Origin: JALYIM01 sp040003205
GTDB taxonomy: Bacteria > Acidobacteriota > Terriglobia > Terriglobales > Acidobacteriaceae
Assembly: GCA_040003205.1 (NCBI GenBank)
Contig: JBDUDA010000151.1
Coordinates: forward strand, 1-7,315
Direction: 5' to 3'
DNA: 7,315 nt
Part shown: positions 1-5,158 of the stretch, piece after piece
Layout of the letters: each line of letters begins with the position of its first letter
Numbering within the stretch: position 1 is the stretch's first letter
Made by a program: the position numbers and the translations under genes
The notes under the pieces: generated by a model
Database searches by the model: none
Told to the model about the DNA's origin: nothing
Seen by the model: the letters and a program-made list of their open reading frames with translations, nothing else

Positions 1-318
1 GATCACGCCCCGGTCTTTCAGTTGCATGATCAGGACCGAAGTGAACAATTTTGTGATCGACGCTATCTTGTATTTGGTTTGATCGTTATTGGCGACATCA
101 TATTGAAAATTGGCCAGCCCAAAACTCTTGTTATAGATCCTTTTCCCGTGCTGCTGCACCAGGATGGTCCCATTAAAATTTCGCTGCGCGGCGTAACCGG
201 TGATCCGTTGGGTAAACGAGCCCTTTGGCCCGGACGATGCGCCCGGTACGACCGACTGACCGAAAACGGTCACCGAAAGTGCCAGTAACATTTGAAATAA
301 AGTTGTCTTTTTCATCAT
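1..318 (-). CDS. Secreted serine hydrolase, class C beta-lactamase/PBP-like, 5' part only (C-terminus outside window)
   Basis: The minus strand is open from an ATG at 318 to the left edge, giving 106 residues without a stop. It begins MMKKTTLF, then a hydrophobic stretch to about residue 20 ending FGQS, which is a typical export signal. The mature part contains NGTILVQQHGK (about 49-59), an early beta-hairpin often seen in this family, a KSFGLAN segment (64-70), and IASITKLFTSVLIMQL (85-100). Ser87-Ile-Thr-Lys90 fits the SxxK active-site motif of serine beta-lactamase/esterase/D-Ala-D-Ala peptidase-like enzymes. The later YxN and HxG/KTG-type motifs lie off the edge, so peptidase, esterase and lactamase activity cannot be separated. 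A second ATG lies at 315. No Shine-Dalgarno sequence precedes either ATG (the upstream bases are AT-rich, TTTAACCAA), unlike the plus-strand genes here. Composition (many N, K, Q, Y) and the FGQ signal end resemble Bacteroidota proteins, so transfer is possible but unproven. Confidence 0.88.
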   Translation of the reverse strand, partial: MMKKTTLFQMLLALSVTVFGQSVVPGASSGPKGSFTQRITGYAAQRNFNGTILVQQHGKRIYNKSFGLANFQYDVANNDQTKYKIASITKLFTSVLIMQLKDRGVI

Positions 319-626
319 TTGGTTAAATTGGACTCGACCTGCCACCTCACATGTCGCCAAGTCAGTAGGAAATTAATGTCGTGAATTATGCCGCCGCACT
401 TGCGCATCCGAATTCCGGTGTCTACTTGCCATAAACTTGATCGGACTCTCCGAACTGCTTGTTGCATCGCGGCGCACTGACTGCTTCAGCCGGATCTAGA
501 GACCACAACAGTCGAATCATTCGTTAGCACGTGCAGTCCATGAGCAAAAATGACGTTTCGCTTAGGACTAAACATTCTAAGTCTTTTACCTTAGCACTCA
601 CGAGTCTTCCAACATGACGTTCGCAG

Positions 627-652
627 TTGACATACAGATGAAACTGTATAAA
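627..652 (+). promoter_or_regulatory. TTGACA box overlapping a 6-6-6 dyad, possible promoter/operator
   Basis: TTGACA (627-632) is a consensus -35 hexamer. It is overlapped by a perfect inverted repeat ATACAG (632-637), six bases, CTGTAT (644-649). TATAAA at 647-652 gives a 14-base spacer, which is short for a sigma-70 promoter; TAAACA at 649-654 gives 16 but is a poorer -10 match. A dyad sitting on a promoter is the usual layout of a repressor site. The nearest downstream gene starts at 989, so an mRNA from here would have a leader of over 300 bases. No regulator can be named. Confidence 0.25.
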
Positions 653-799
653 CATCGAAGTAGGGAATTTGCTTGAATCGAGAGCCGTTAAATTCAGAAA
701 TGGATTGGCCAATGACGCTCTCCGACTCGACGTTGTGGATTGCTGGAGCACTCCGGCGGTACCGCGTAATTTCAACTTAGGGATATATTGGACGGCTTC

Positions 800-820
800 A
801 GTGGCATTCGTCTAGCCACT
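800..820. other. Small hairpin in the leader region
   Basis: AGTGGC (800-805) pairs perfectly with GCCACT (815-820) around a nine-base loop. No T-run follows on the plus strand. On the minus strand the transcript would contain a seven-T run before, not after, the hairpin, so it is not a standard terminator in either direction. Its role is unknown. Confidence 0.3.
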
Positions 821-932
821 AACGCCGGCTCACCCTGGCTTCAAAAAAACAAAGATGCTCCTGGGTGTCTTTTATTTCTTGCGAAGCAACCACGAAGATT
901 AGCCTGATCCGAAGCTGCTCCTGCCACTGAAG

Positions 933-961
933 TTGCTTTGATTACGGTACGAACGTAGAAA
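933..961 (+). promoter_or_regulatory. Weak sigma-70-like promoter for the 989 gene
   Basis: TTGCTT (933-938) and TAGAAA (956-961) are separated by exactly 17 bases. Matches to consensus are 3/6 and 4/6. Transcription would begin near 967-969, giving a leader of about 20 bases that includes the AGGAGG ribosome binding site. Position and spacing are good but the hexamers are weak. Confidence 0.3.
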
Positions 962-976
962 GACCCAACTTTATGC

Positions 977-982
977 AGGAGG
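977..982 (+). promoter_or_regulatory. Consensus Shine-Dalgarno deciding a TTG start
   Basis: AGGAGG lies six bases before the TTG at 989. The nearby ATG at 973 is in another frame and reaches a stop at 1018-1020 after 15 codons. The ribosome site therefore selects TTG as the initiator. Confidence 0.8.
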
Positions 983-988
983 CTGATA

Positions 989-2044
989 TTGTCCCGGTTA
1001 AAATCACGATTCCATCTTAGAGTGGCAGGTACACTCCTAGTGTTAGCAGCACTCGCAAACGCGGGTGTCGTGGTCTCTGCGCCCTCCAATGGCGCAACCG
1101 TCAGCACGACAATCCAGTATGTAGCTACCGCTAATGCGGCCTGCGGCGTCTCCGCCATGGGCGTATACACAGCGCCGGGCAAGCTGGCTGCGACATCCAG
1201 CGGAGCCAACCTCAACACCTTAGTCACACTCAGCCCTGGCACTTATCACACTGTCATCCAGGAGTGGGACAACTGCGGCGGGTCATCCAGCACTCCCATC
1301 GACATTACGGTAGGCGGTAGTGGTGGCGGGAGCGGAACTCCACAGGGCAAGACGTTCTACGAGCTTCAGCGTAACGGTGGCCAATGGCAAGGCTTTGGCA
1401 TGCTGAAGCCCAACTATATGCCATGCCGAAACTGTTGGGGTCCAGTGACCTGGTGGATGGGTACCGGACAGAAGAATCCTTCGCGTAGTGGAAATGCTAC
1501 TAAGACCAGCATTGGAGGCAACCAGCCCTACAACGATGCTTTCTGGAACAACCATTTGATCGGGGACTTCTCAACACAGGGGCTACCCGACACTAAGCGC
1601 ACGCTGGCTCCCAGCCTGCATGACTTCACTTATGATGTATGGTTTTTCGCGCCGAATGTAGGAGCTGCTCAGGCGCTGGAATTCGACATCAATCAATTTA
1701 TCAACGGGCAAGCTTTCATCTGGGGACATGAGTGTCGCGTGGCGGGCGGACATCAGTGGGATATCTGGGACAACGTCCATCAGCGCTGGTCACCGACTGG
1801 CATCCCGTGCAATCCGACTCCGAATGCCTGGAACCATCTAGTGATTCATTCGCAACGGACCACTGACAATCACCTGCTGTTCAAGTCGATCACGCTGAAC
1901 GGAAAAACCAATACGCTCAACCGCTATGACAGTCCTATCAAGACCAGTTGGTATGGGATCACCATTAATTACCAGATTGACGGCAACTCATGGCAGCAAC
2001 CGTACGATGTCTGGATAGACGACCTCAACTTCACTTACTTCTGA
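989..2044 (+). CDS. Secreted two-domain protein: N-terminal Ig-like domain plus Trp-rich C-terminal domain of unknown function
   Basis: 351 residues, TTG start. Residues 1-31 form a signal peptide: basic N-terminus (R3, K5, R7, R11), hydrophobic core AGTLLVLAALANAGVVV, likely cleavage near VSA/APS. Residues about 27-108 look like a bacterial Ig-like domain (SAPSNGATVSTTIQYVATA, then LSPGTYHTVIQEWDNCGG); Cys52 and Cys96 are placed to form a disulfide. A Gly/Ser linker (109-120) leads to residues 121-351, rich in Trp, Asn, Tyr and Phe, with Cys146, Cys149, Cys249 and Cys274. Striking segments are HLIGDFSTQGLPD, HDFTYDVWFF, ALEFDINQF, WDIWDN and a C-terminal VWIDDLNFTYF. The alternating hydrophobic/polar strands and repeated Trp suggest a beta-sandwich of the lectin/glycanase type, but I see no catalytic motif I can name. 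From memory, similar proteins occur in Acidobacteriota. The gene stands alone, with no co-directional neighbour. A carbohydrate-binding or glycan-acting role is inference only. Confidence 0.85.
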   Translation: MSRLKSRFHLRVAGTLLVLAALANAGVVVSAPSNGATVSTTIQYVATANAACGVSAMGVYTAPGKLAATSSGANLNTLVTLSPGTYHTVIQEWDNCGGSSSTPIDITVGGSGGGSGTPQGKTFYELQRNGGQWQGFGMLKPNYMPCRNCWGPVTWWMGTGQKNPSRSGNATKTSIGGNQPYNDAFWNNHLIGDFSTQGLPDTKRTLAPSLHDFTYDVWFFAPNVGAAQALEFDINQFINGQAFIWGHECRVAGGHQWDIWDNVHQRWSPTGIPCNPTPNAWNHLVIHSQRTTDNHLLFKSITLNGKTNTLNRYDSPIKTSWYGITINYQIDGNSWQQPYDVWIDDLNFTYF

Positions 2045-2080
2045 GTGAGGGCGCAAGCATCTCTTTTTGTTGCGAGATCG

Positions 2081-2103
2081 AGCCCGGGCATTCTGCTCGG
2101 GCT
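2081..2103 (+). terminator. Strong hairpin just after the secreted-protein gene
   Basis: AGCCCGGGCA (2081-2090) pairs with TGCTCGGGCT (2094-2103) around a TTC loop: ten base pairs with one G.U. It begins 37 bases after the stop. Only TTCGC follows instead of a long T-run, so it is either a terminator with a poor U-tract or an mRNA 3'-end stabiliser. A five-T run lies upstream of it (2064-2068), in the loop of a weaker CGCAA/TTGCG pairing (2052-2056 with 2070-2074). Confidence 0.6.
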
Positions 2104-2428
2104 TCGCTATTTGGCAGATGTTGCGGTGAGATTGAAAAGTATCGCCGGCAGCAACGCTAGCCGAGACTCGTAACCATCAAGGCGTGACGGTGATGGCGCA
2201 TCAGTTCATAGAGGCGATCGCGCCTCAACTGAGAATTGTTGGCGCTCGTGGATAAGCATGAAAAATCAGGACAAGGACGGTAGAGGGGAATCGGCGCTTA
2301 ATTTTATTGTTCTAAATGATGTCTCGCCAGCAGAGGATATCCGTCAAATAGGCCTCGTTTCAGGGGTAATTCTCAGCCGCCTCTTCGGTTTTAAAGGGTT
2401 CATCTGGTACGCCCCATATCCCTACGTC
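2104..2428. other. Intergenic region with no convincing gene
   Basis: An 81-codon plus-strand frame (2258-2503) starts here but overlaps the better-supported minus-strand gene at its 3' end, lacks a ribosome binding site, and resembles nothing I know. The only clear structure is the hairpin at 2201-2232. Confidence 0.5.
2201..2232. repeat. Bulged palindrome, possible terminator or extragenic repeat
   Basis: TCAGTT (2201-2206) pairs with AACTGA (2227-2232), and GAGGCG (2211-2216) pairs with CGCCTC (2221-2226) around an ATCG loop. The four bases 2207-2210 bulge out on one side. The result is a 12-bp stem. It lies about 200 bases downstream of the minus-strand gene 2429-2764 and has no T-run on either strand. 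A dispersed palindromic element is possible; only one copy is visible here. Confidence 0.4.
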
Positions 2429-2764
2429 CTAATTCCTCCCAGGTGCAAAGATTGGAGACATCCGGAACTCGATGGGACGACTCCGGAAATCGTATACTTC
2501 TAGCCACGCGACTTTGTCTGCGCGCCCCCAGAGAATCACGCCTGCCTGCAGTCCGTCTGGATAGACTGCTAATTCGTCGGATAGCATCTTTAGTGCGCCA
2601 GACTGTCTCAAAGGTTCGAAGTACAGGCTGGCACACCCGCAGGGGCATCCGCCAACGATACGCAACTCTGCTACGTGAAATCGGAAAGCTGTGACGTCAA
2701 CCAATGAGTGATCGAGAAGCCAATTCACAACTTTCAGTTCAACCGAATTTATTGCTCTATCCAC
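2429..2764 (-). CDS. Small uncharacterised protein with a CPCGC motif
   Basis: 111 residues from a GTG at 2764. An in-frame TAA lies 12 bases further upstream, so the gene cannot extend; GTG codon 13 is the next alternative start. No clear Shine-Dalgarno precedes it. I accept it as real because the protein looks folded rather than random: an N-terminal helix VELKVVNWLLDHS (about 8-20), strand-like AELRIVGG (32-39), the cysteine cluster C40-P-C42-G-C44, then SLYFEP, a hydrophilic loop, AGVILWGRADKVAWLEVYDF (74-93) and a short polar tail. The order helix, GGCPCGC, then GVILWGR...WLEVYDF recalls short uncharacterised proteins I have seen in soil bacteria; I cannot give a family name. The three clustered cysteines could bind metal or simply be structural. 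It has no signal peptide or membrane segment, so is probably cytoplasmic. It lies 238 bases downstream of the S41 gene on the same strand but is unlikely to share its mRNA given the hairpins between them. Confidence 0.65.
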   Translation of the reverse strand: MDRAINSVELKVVNWLLDHSLVDVTAFRFHVAELRIVGGCPCGCASLYFEPLRQSGALKMLSDELAVYPDGLQAGVILWGRADKVAWLEVYDFRSRPIEFRMSPIFAPGRN

Positions 2765-2856
2765 AGTCGTCGCGCTTTACCAGGGCCCGAATTCGTCTTA
2801 CGTTTTGGGACTGAAAGAAATAGTCTTTGAGGGCGCCATCACGAGCAAGAGAAAGT

Positions 2857-2874
2857 CGATTCGATTGCGAATCG
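2857..2874 (-). terminator. Candidate terminator for the S41 gene
   Basis: A 7-bp perfect stem CGATTCG/CGAATCG with a four-base loop. Read on the minus strand, it is followed by ACTTTCTCTTG, a moderately U-rich tract. It lies about 130 bases beyond the S41 stop codon and before the small CPCGC gene. The tract is not a pure T-run, so confidence is moderate. Confidence 0.4.
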
Positions 2875-2923
2875 GCTCTTCTGCGTCGCTGTTTACTGAA
2901 ATTCTGCCTGTTTCGACTCCCTC

Positions 2924-2944
2924 ATCGTTCGCTTCGCGAACGAT
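2924..2944. repeat. Perfect 9-bp palindrome with TTC loop
   Basis: ATCGTTCGC (2924-2932) and GCGAACGAT (2936-2944) are exact reverse complements around TTC. It belongs to a group of three hairpins behind the S41 gene. No T-run follows on either strand, so an mRNA-stabilising or extragenic-palindrome role is as likely as termination. Confidence 0.5.
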
Positions 2945-2966
2945 TCTCTCGCGCACCATGACAATT

Positions 2967-2986
2967 CGCGGGCGGGGGCGCCCGCG
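2967..2986. repeat. GC-rich palindrome, WRGRPRPR-type extragenic element
   Basis: CGCGGGCG (2967-2974) pairs perfectly with CGCCCGCG (2979-2986) around GGGG. It begins 16 bases after the S41 stop on the minus strand. Read from about 2992 on the minus strand it encodes MWRGRPRPR, a phrase I associate from memory with spurious ORFs arising from dispersed GC-rich palindromes in Acidobacteriota. Only one copy is present in this window, so repeat status is inferred. Confidence 0.45.
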
Positions 2987-3002
2987 CCACACAAGCAGAA
3001 CT

Positions 3003-4220
3003 TTAGCCGGCGTGATTCTTTAGAATTTCTACGGCTTTGTTCATCTGCTCATCCTGCTGCGGAGCGGCTTTCTTAGGCTCCTCCGACGGCAGGGCGTTTT
3101 CATTTTCGTCGGGGACGGCGGCGTCCGGATCAACGTCAGCGACAATAATATTTGGAGTGACGGCGGTATCCTGAATCGCTTTCCCACTGGGCGAGTAATA
3201 TTTCGCGATTGAAAGAATCAGCGCGGAGCCATCCGGCAAATCAATTAACTTCTGCACCGAGCCTTCGCCGAAGGTCTTGTCACCCACAACATCGCCGCGC
3301 GCGTTTTCCAGAATGGACGCTGCGATTATCTCCGCAGGTCCGGCTGTGCCTTTGTTCACGAGAACAACCAGCGGAAGGGTCGTGATCGCCTTCGAGGGGT
3401 CGGCATTAAAGGCTTCGCGCGGATACTTCTGTCCTTGCACGTAAGTGATGGTTCCATGATTCAGGAACAAATTGGCGGTGGCGATGCCCTCGGACTTTTC
3501 ACCCTCGGCGCAGTTGCGAAGATCCAAAACCAGCTTCTTCGCACCGGACTTCTGTAGCGACTTAATTTTGGCGGCGACTTCCTGCGCCTTGCCTTTAGTG
3601 AAGGTATCCACATGGATATCACCAATACCGGCTTCGACCATCTTGTCAGAGACCGGAGGAACAGTGATCATGTCGCGAGTGATGACCATCTTTTGCGGCT
3701 CGGCCTTGCGTGCTCTCACGACCGAAATAGTTACGGTGGAACCGGGCTGTCCTGAAAGCAGGTTATGAATTTCGGCCAGCGACATTTCGTGCGTACTTTT
3801 ATTCTCGATGGCTTCGATGATGTCGGTATCCTGCACGCCGGCTTTATCCGCCGGGCTGCCGGGAATTACTGAGATCACTGACGCATATCCAAAGCGCTTG
3901 GAGACCGCGGCGCCGATTTCCCCTTTGGCGTCATTCTTGTGCGCTTTGTAGTCCTTGTATTCCGAAGGGCTCAGATAGCTGGAGTTGGCGTCGAGGGACT
4001 CCAGCAGTCCATGCAAGGCTCCACTCGTCACGTTAGGAATGTTGGGCTCTTCGACGTATTCGCTGCGCACGCGCGAGAGCACTTCGCTGTAAACCTGTAG
4101 CTGGCGGTAGGCTCCGTCATTGTTGGAGGAGGCGCGCACGCCATCCATTCCTCCCACCACGGTGAATATCACCACCGCCGCGGACAATACCAGAATCGTC
4201 GTTTTAACCTTGATGGGCAT
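3003..4220 (-). CDS. PDZ-containing S41 (CtpA/tail-specific protease) homologue with substituted catalytic residues
   Basis: 405 residues, ATG at 4220; an in-frame TGA 13-15 bases upstream excludes extension, and no strong Shine-Dalgarno is seen. Residues 5-30 are a signal peptide or membrane anchor, so it acts in the periplasm. Order: helical N-terminal part 38-95 (YSEVLSRVRSEYVEEPN, LLESLDANSSYLSPSEY), PDZ domain about 100-178 (SVIPGSPADKAGVQDTDII), then the S41 core 180-360 (LVLDLRN 230-236, LVVLVNKGTAGPAEI 284-298, VVGDKTFGEGSVQ 311-323, SPSGKAIQD 343-351), an acidic Pro-rich linker and a C-terminal helix. Family members normally read near SASASEI and KTFGKGSVQ, with serine and lysine 25 residues apart and Gln four after the lysine. 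Here those positions are Gly294 and Glu319; Gln323 is kept. The frame is intact, so this is not a decayed gene. NCAEG replaces the usual NNPGG after LDLR. I infer a non-proteolytic PDZ/S41 pseudoenzyme, perhaps a scaffold or peptide binder. Its promoter faces away from the DUF1080 operon. Confidence 0.93.
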   Translation of the reverse strand: MPIKVKTTILVLSAAVVIFTVVGGMDGVRASSNNDGAYRQLQVYSEVLSRVRSEYVEEPNIPNVTSGALHGLLESLDANSSYLSPSEYKDYKAHKNDAKGEIGAAVSKRFGYASVISVIPGSPADKAGVQDTDIIEAIENKSTHEMSLAEIHNLLSGQPGSTVTISVVRARKAEPQKMVITRDMITVPPVSDKMVEAGIGDIHVDTFTKGKAQEVAAKIKSLQKSGAKKLVLDLRNCAEGEKSEGIATANLFLNHGTITYVQGQKYPREAFNADPSKAITTLPLVVLVNKGTAGPAEIIAASILENARGDVVGDKTFGEGSVQKLIDLPDGSALILSIAKYYSPSGKAIQDTAVTPNIIVADVDPDAAVPDENENALPSEEPKKAAPQQDEQMNKAVEILKNHAG

Positions 4221-4262
4221 CGGGTTAGGCTGTCACTTCCGGGTAGAATGCGTGCTCTATCA

Positions 4263-4268
4263 ATTATA
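4263..4268 (-). promoter_or_regulatory. -10 box (TATAAT) of the S41 gene
   Basis: Read on the minus strand this is a perfect TATAAT. Transcription would begin near 4255-4257, giving a leader of about 36 bases before the ATG at 4220. No good -35 hexamer lies 16-18 bases upstream (the sequence there is around TGTATGG), so the promoter may need an activator or be recognised mainly through the -10 element. Confidence 0.5.
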
Positions 4269-4347
4269 TCTGTTGGATGCTGCGGCCATACAGATTGCTG
4301 CGGCAAATCGTCCTTCGGTAACCCGAAAGCTTACGGATATGCGAATT

Positions 4348-4372
4348 TGACGTTTTGGCACGGCAAACGTCA
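4348..4372. promoter_or_regulatory. Long dyad (TGACGTTT-N9-AAACGTCA), candidate operator
   Basis: TGACGTTT (4348-4355) and AAACGTCA (4365-4372) are exact reverse complements separated by nine bases, with half-site centres 17 bases apart. The left arm overlaps TTGACG (4347-4352), a -35-like hexamer, although no matching -10 is seen 16-18 bases later. It lies about 90 bases upstream of the DUF1080 start. The layout suits a dimeric repressor or activator controlling the sugar operon, the S41 gene, or both. The regulator is unknown. Confidence 0.4.
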
Positions 4373-4460
4373 CTGGCAAAGACCTCAAAAAATCAGGGCT
4401 GAAAAGTGCTCGCAACAGCAAACGAATGTGTATCCTGTTGACCGTGCGAGGGGGACTCGA

Positions 4461-5123
4461 ATGTTGATGCGAATCTTGGGATCGTTCGTTGTTGCAATAG
4501 CATTGGCAGCCAGCCTTCAGGCCCAGACACGCGAGTGGAAACAACTCTTCGACGGCAAGGACCTCACTGGATGGAAGCACGTGGGCAAAGGCGAGATGAC
4601 GGTCGAGGATGGTCTGATTCGCACACACGGCGGCATGGGGTTGCTGTACTGGAGCGGCGGCAAGCTGGGCGACTGCGTGATCAGAGTGGTGTATAAGATG
4701 CGAGATCACAACAGTAATTCTGGCGTGTACATCCGCATCCCCATCGAACCGCGTGAAGCCTGGATGCCGGTGCATTACGGCTATGAAGTCCAGATAGATA
4801 ATGAGCCGGAGAAATCCAATGAGGACGATTATCACGTCACGGGGACGCTTTATTCGCTGACCAAACCGATGGCGCGGCCTGGGAAGCCGGGTCCGGAGTG
4901 GAACACGATGGAGATAACATTATCCGGTCCTCACACGAGCGTAGTTGTGAACGGGGTAAAAGTTACGGAGTATACCGAGGGCGACGAGGTTCCGGCTAAG
5001 AAATTTGATTTCGAGCCGGAGCGCGGACCGAGGCCGCAGGACGGATATATCGGGTTGCAGAATCACAGCGACAATGACATCGTGTTTTTCAAAGAAGTAG
5101 CGGTGAAAATGCTCCAGAAATAG
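4461..5123 (+). CDS. Secreted DUF1080 protein, 3-keto-disaccharide hydrolase-like
   Basis: 220 residues from the ATG at 4461. I chose this start because GAGGGGGA (4448-4455) sits five bases upstream and a clean signal peptide follows: MLMRILGSFVVAIALAA, cleavage near LQA/QTREW. The frame is open further back to 4248 but that part reads as non-coding. Family hallmarks: LFDGKDLTGW (29-38), the VEDGLIRT turn (48-55), NSGVYIR (86-92), GYEVQIDN (107-114), TGTLYSL (128-134), WNTMEI (147-152), VVNGVKV (162-168) and DGYIGLQNHSDNDIVFF (194-210). This is the concanavalin-like fold of PF06439 (3-keto-disaccharide hydrolase), members of which cleave glycosides oxidised at C3. The length fits a single-domain member. 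The gene for a GFO/IDH/MocA oxidoreductase follows after 35 bases, consistent with an operon that oxidises and then cleaves a glycoside. Substrate cannot be read from sequence. Family assignment is firm; the reaction is inferred from the family. Confidence 0.92.
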   Translation: MLMRILGSFVVAIALAASLQAQTREWKQLFDGKDLTGWKHVGKGEMTVEDGLIRTHGGMGLLYWSGGKLGDCVIRVVYKMRDHNSNSGVYIRIPIEPREAWMPVHYGYEVQIDNEPEKSNEDDYHVTGTLYSLTKPMARPGKPGPEWNTMEITLSGPHTSVVVNGVKVTEYTEGDEVPAKKFDFEPERGPRPQDGYIGLQNHSDNDIVFFKEVAVKMLQK

Positions 5124-5149
5124 TGACGACATAATAAAAAATCAGTTTC

Positions 5150-5154
5150 GGAGG
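5150..5154 (+). promoter_or_regulatory. Shine-Dalgarno of the oxidoreductase
   Basis: GGAGG ends four bases before the ATG at 5159. The ATG at 5155 overlapping it is out of frame. The 35-base gap after the DUF1080 stop contains no terminator hairpin, supporting co-transcription. Confidence 0.7.
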
Positions 5155-5158
5155 ATGC

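Larger units (their letters stand above)
319..988. other. Long intergenic region without a convincing gene
   Basis: About 670 bases separate the leftward serine hydrolase from the rightward secreted protein. Reading all frames gave only one sizeable open frame (524-775, minus), with no family resemblance and no usable ribosome binding site, so I treat the region as non-coding. It is visibly more AT-rich than the genes to the right. It holds a TTGACA box overlapping a dyad (627-652), a hairpin (800-820), a seven-A run (843-849) and a weak promoter near 933-961. It could also hide an unrecognised small RNA or decayed gene. Confidence 0.6.
4221..4460. other. Divergent intergenic regulatory region
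   Basis: These 240 bases lie between the leftward S41 gene and the rightward DUF1080 operon. Contents: a perfect minus-strand TATAAT (4263-4268), a nine-base direct repeat TGCTGCGGC (4278-4286 and 4296-4304, 18 bases apart), a small TTCGG/CCGAA hairpin (4314-4327), a long dyad (4348-4372) and a GAGGGGGA ribosome site. A frame in line with the DUF1080 gene is open back to 4248, but its upstream residues look non-coding. Confidence 0.7.

Noticed and set aside
22..288. Plus-strand 88-codon open frame
   Set aside because: It is the antisense shadow of the serine hydrolase gene, whose signal peptide and SxxK motif are clear on the minus strand.
632..649. LexA box
   Set aside because: The half-sites are in the opposite order (ACAG...CTGT rather than CTGT...ACAG), so it does not match the SOS operator.
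524..775. Minus-strand 83-codon open frame in the long intergenic region
   Set aside because: Composition looks random, there is no recognisable domain or ribosome site, and it covers the TTGACA/dyad.
2214..2221. GCGATCGC octamer, as in the cyanobacterial HIP1 repeat
   Set aside because: A single occurrence within a hairpin, and nothing else in the window suggests a cyanobacterium.
2258..2503. Plus-strand 81-codon frame ending DGTTPEIVYF
   Set aside because: No Shine-Dalgarno, no family resemblance, and its last 75 bases lie antisense to the better-supported CPCGC gene. A real small gene is not fully excluded.
2798..2992. Minus-strand 64-codon frame starting MWRGRPRPR
   Set aside because: The N-terminus is the translation of a GC-rich palindrome and the rest runs through two further hairpins; it is a repeat artefact.
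2805..3023. Plus-strand 72-codon frame
   Set aside because: It crosses all three hairpins and the 3' end of the S41 gene, and shows no protein-like pattern.
4431..4436. TATCCT as the -10 of the DUF1080 operon
   Set aside because: No acceptable -35 lies 16-18 bases upstream and there is no extended -10 TGn.
4248..4460. 71-residue N-terminal extension of the DUF1080 protein
   Set aside because: The signal peptide begins at 4461 with a good ribosome site; the extension reads as low-quality sequence and contains the divergent promoter region.
4260..4835. Minus-strand 191-codon open frame
   Set aside because: Antisense shadow of the DUF1080 gene; the plus-strand protein has many family hallmarks.
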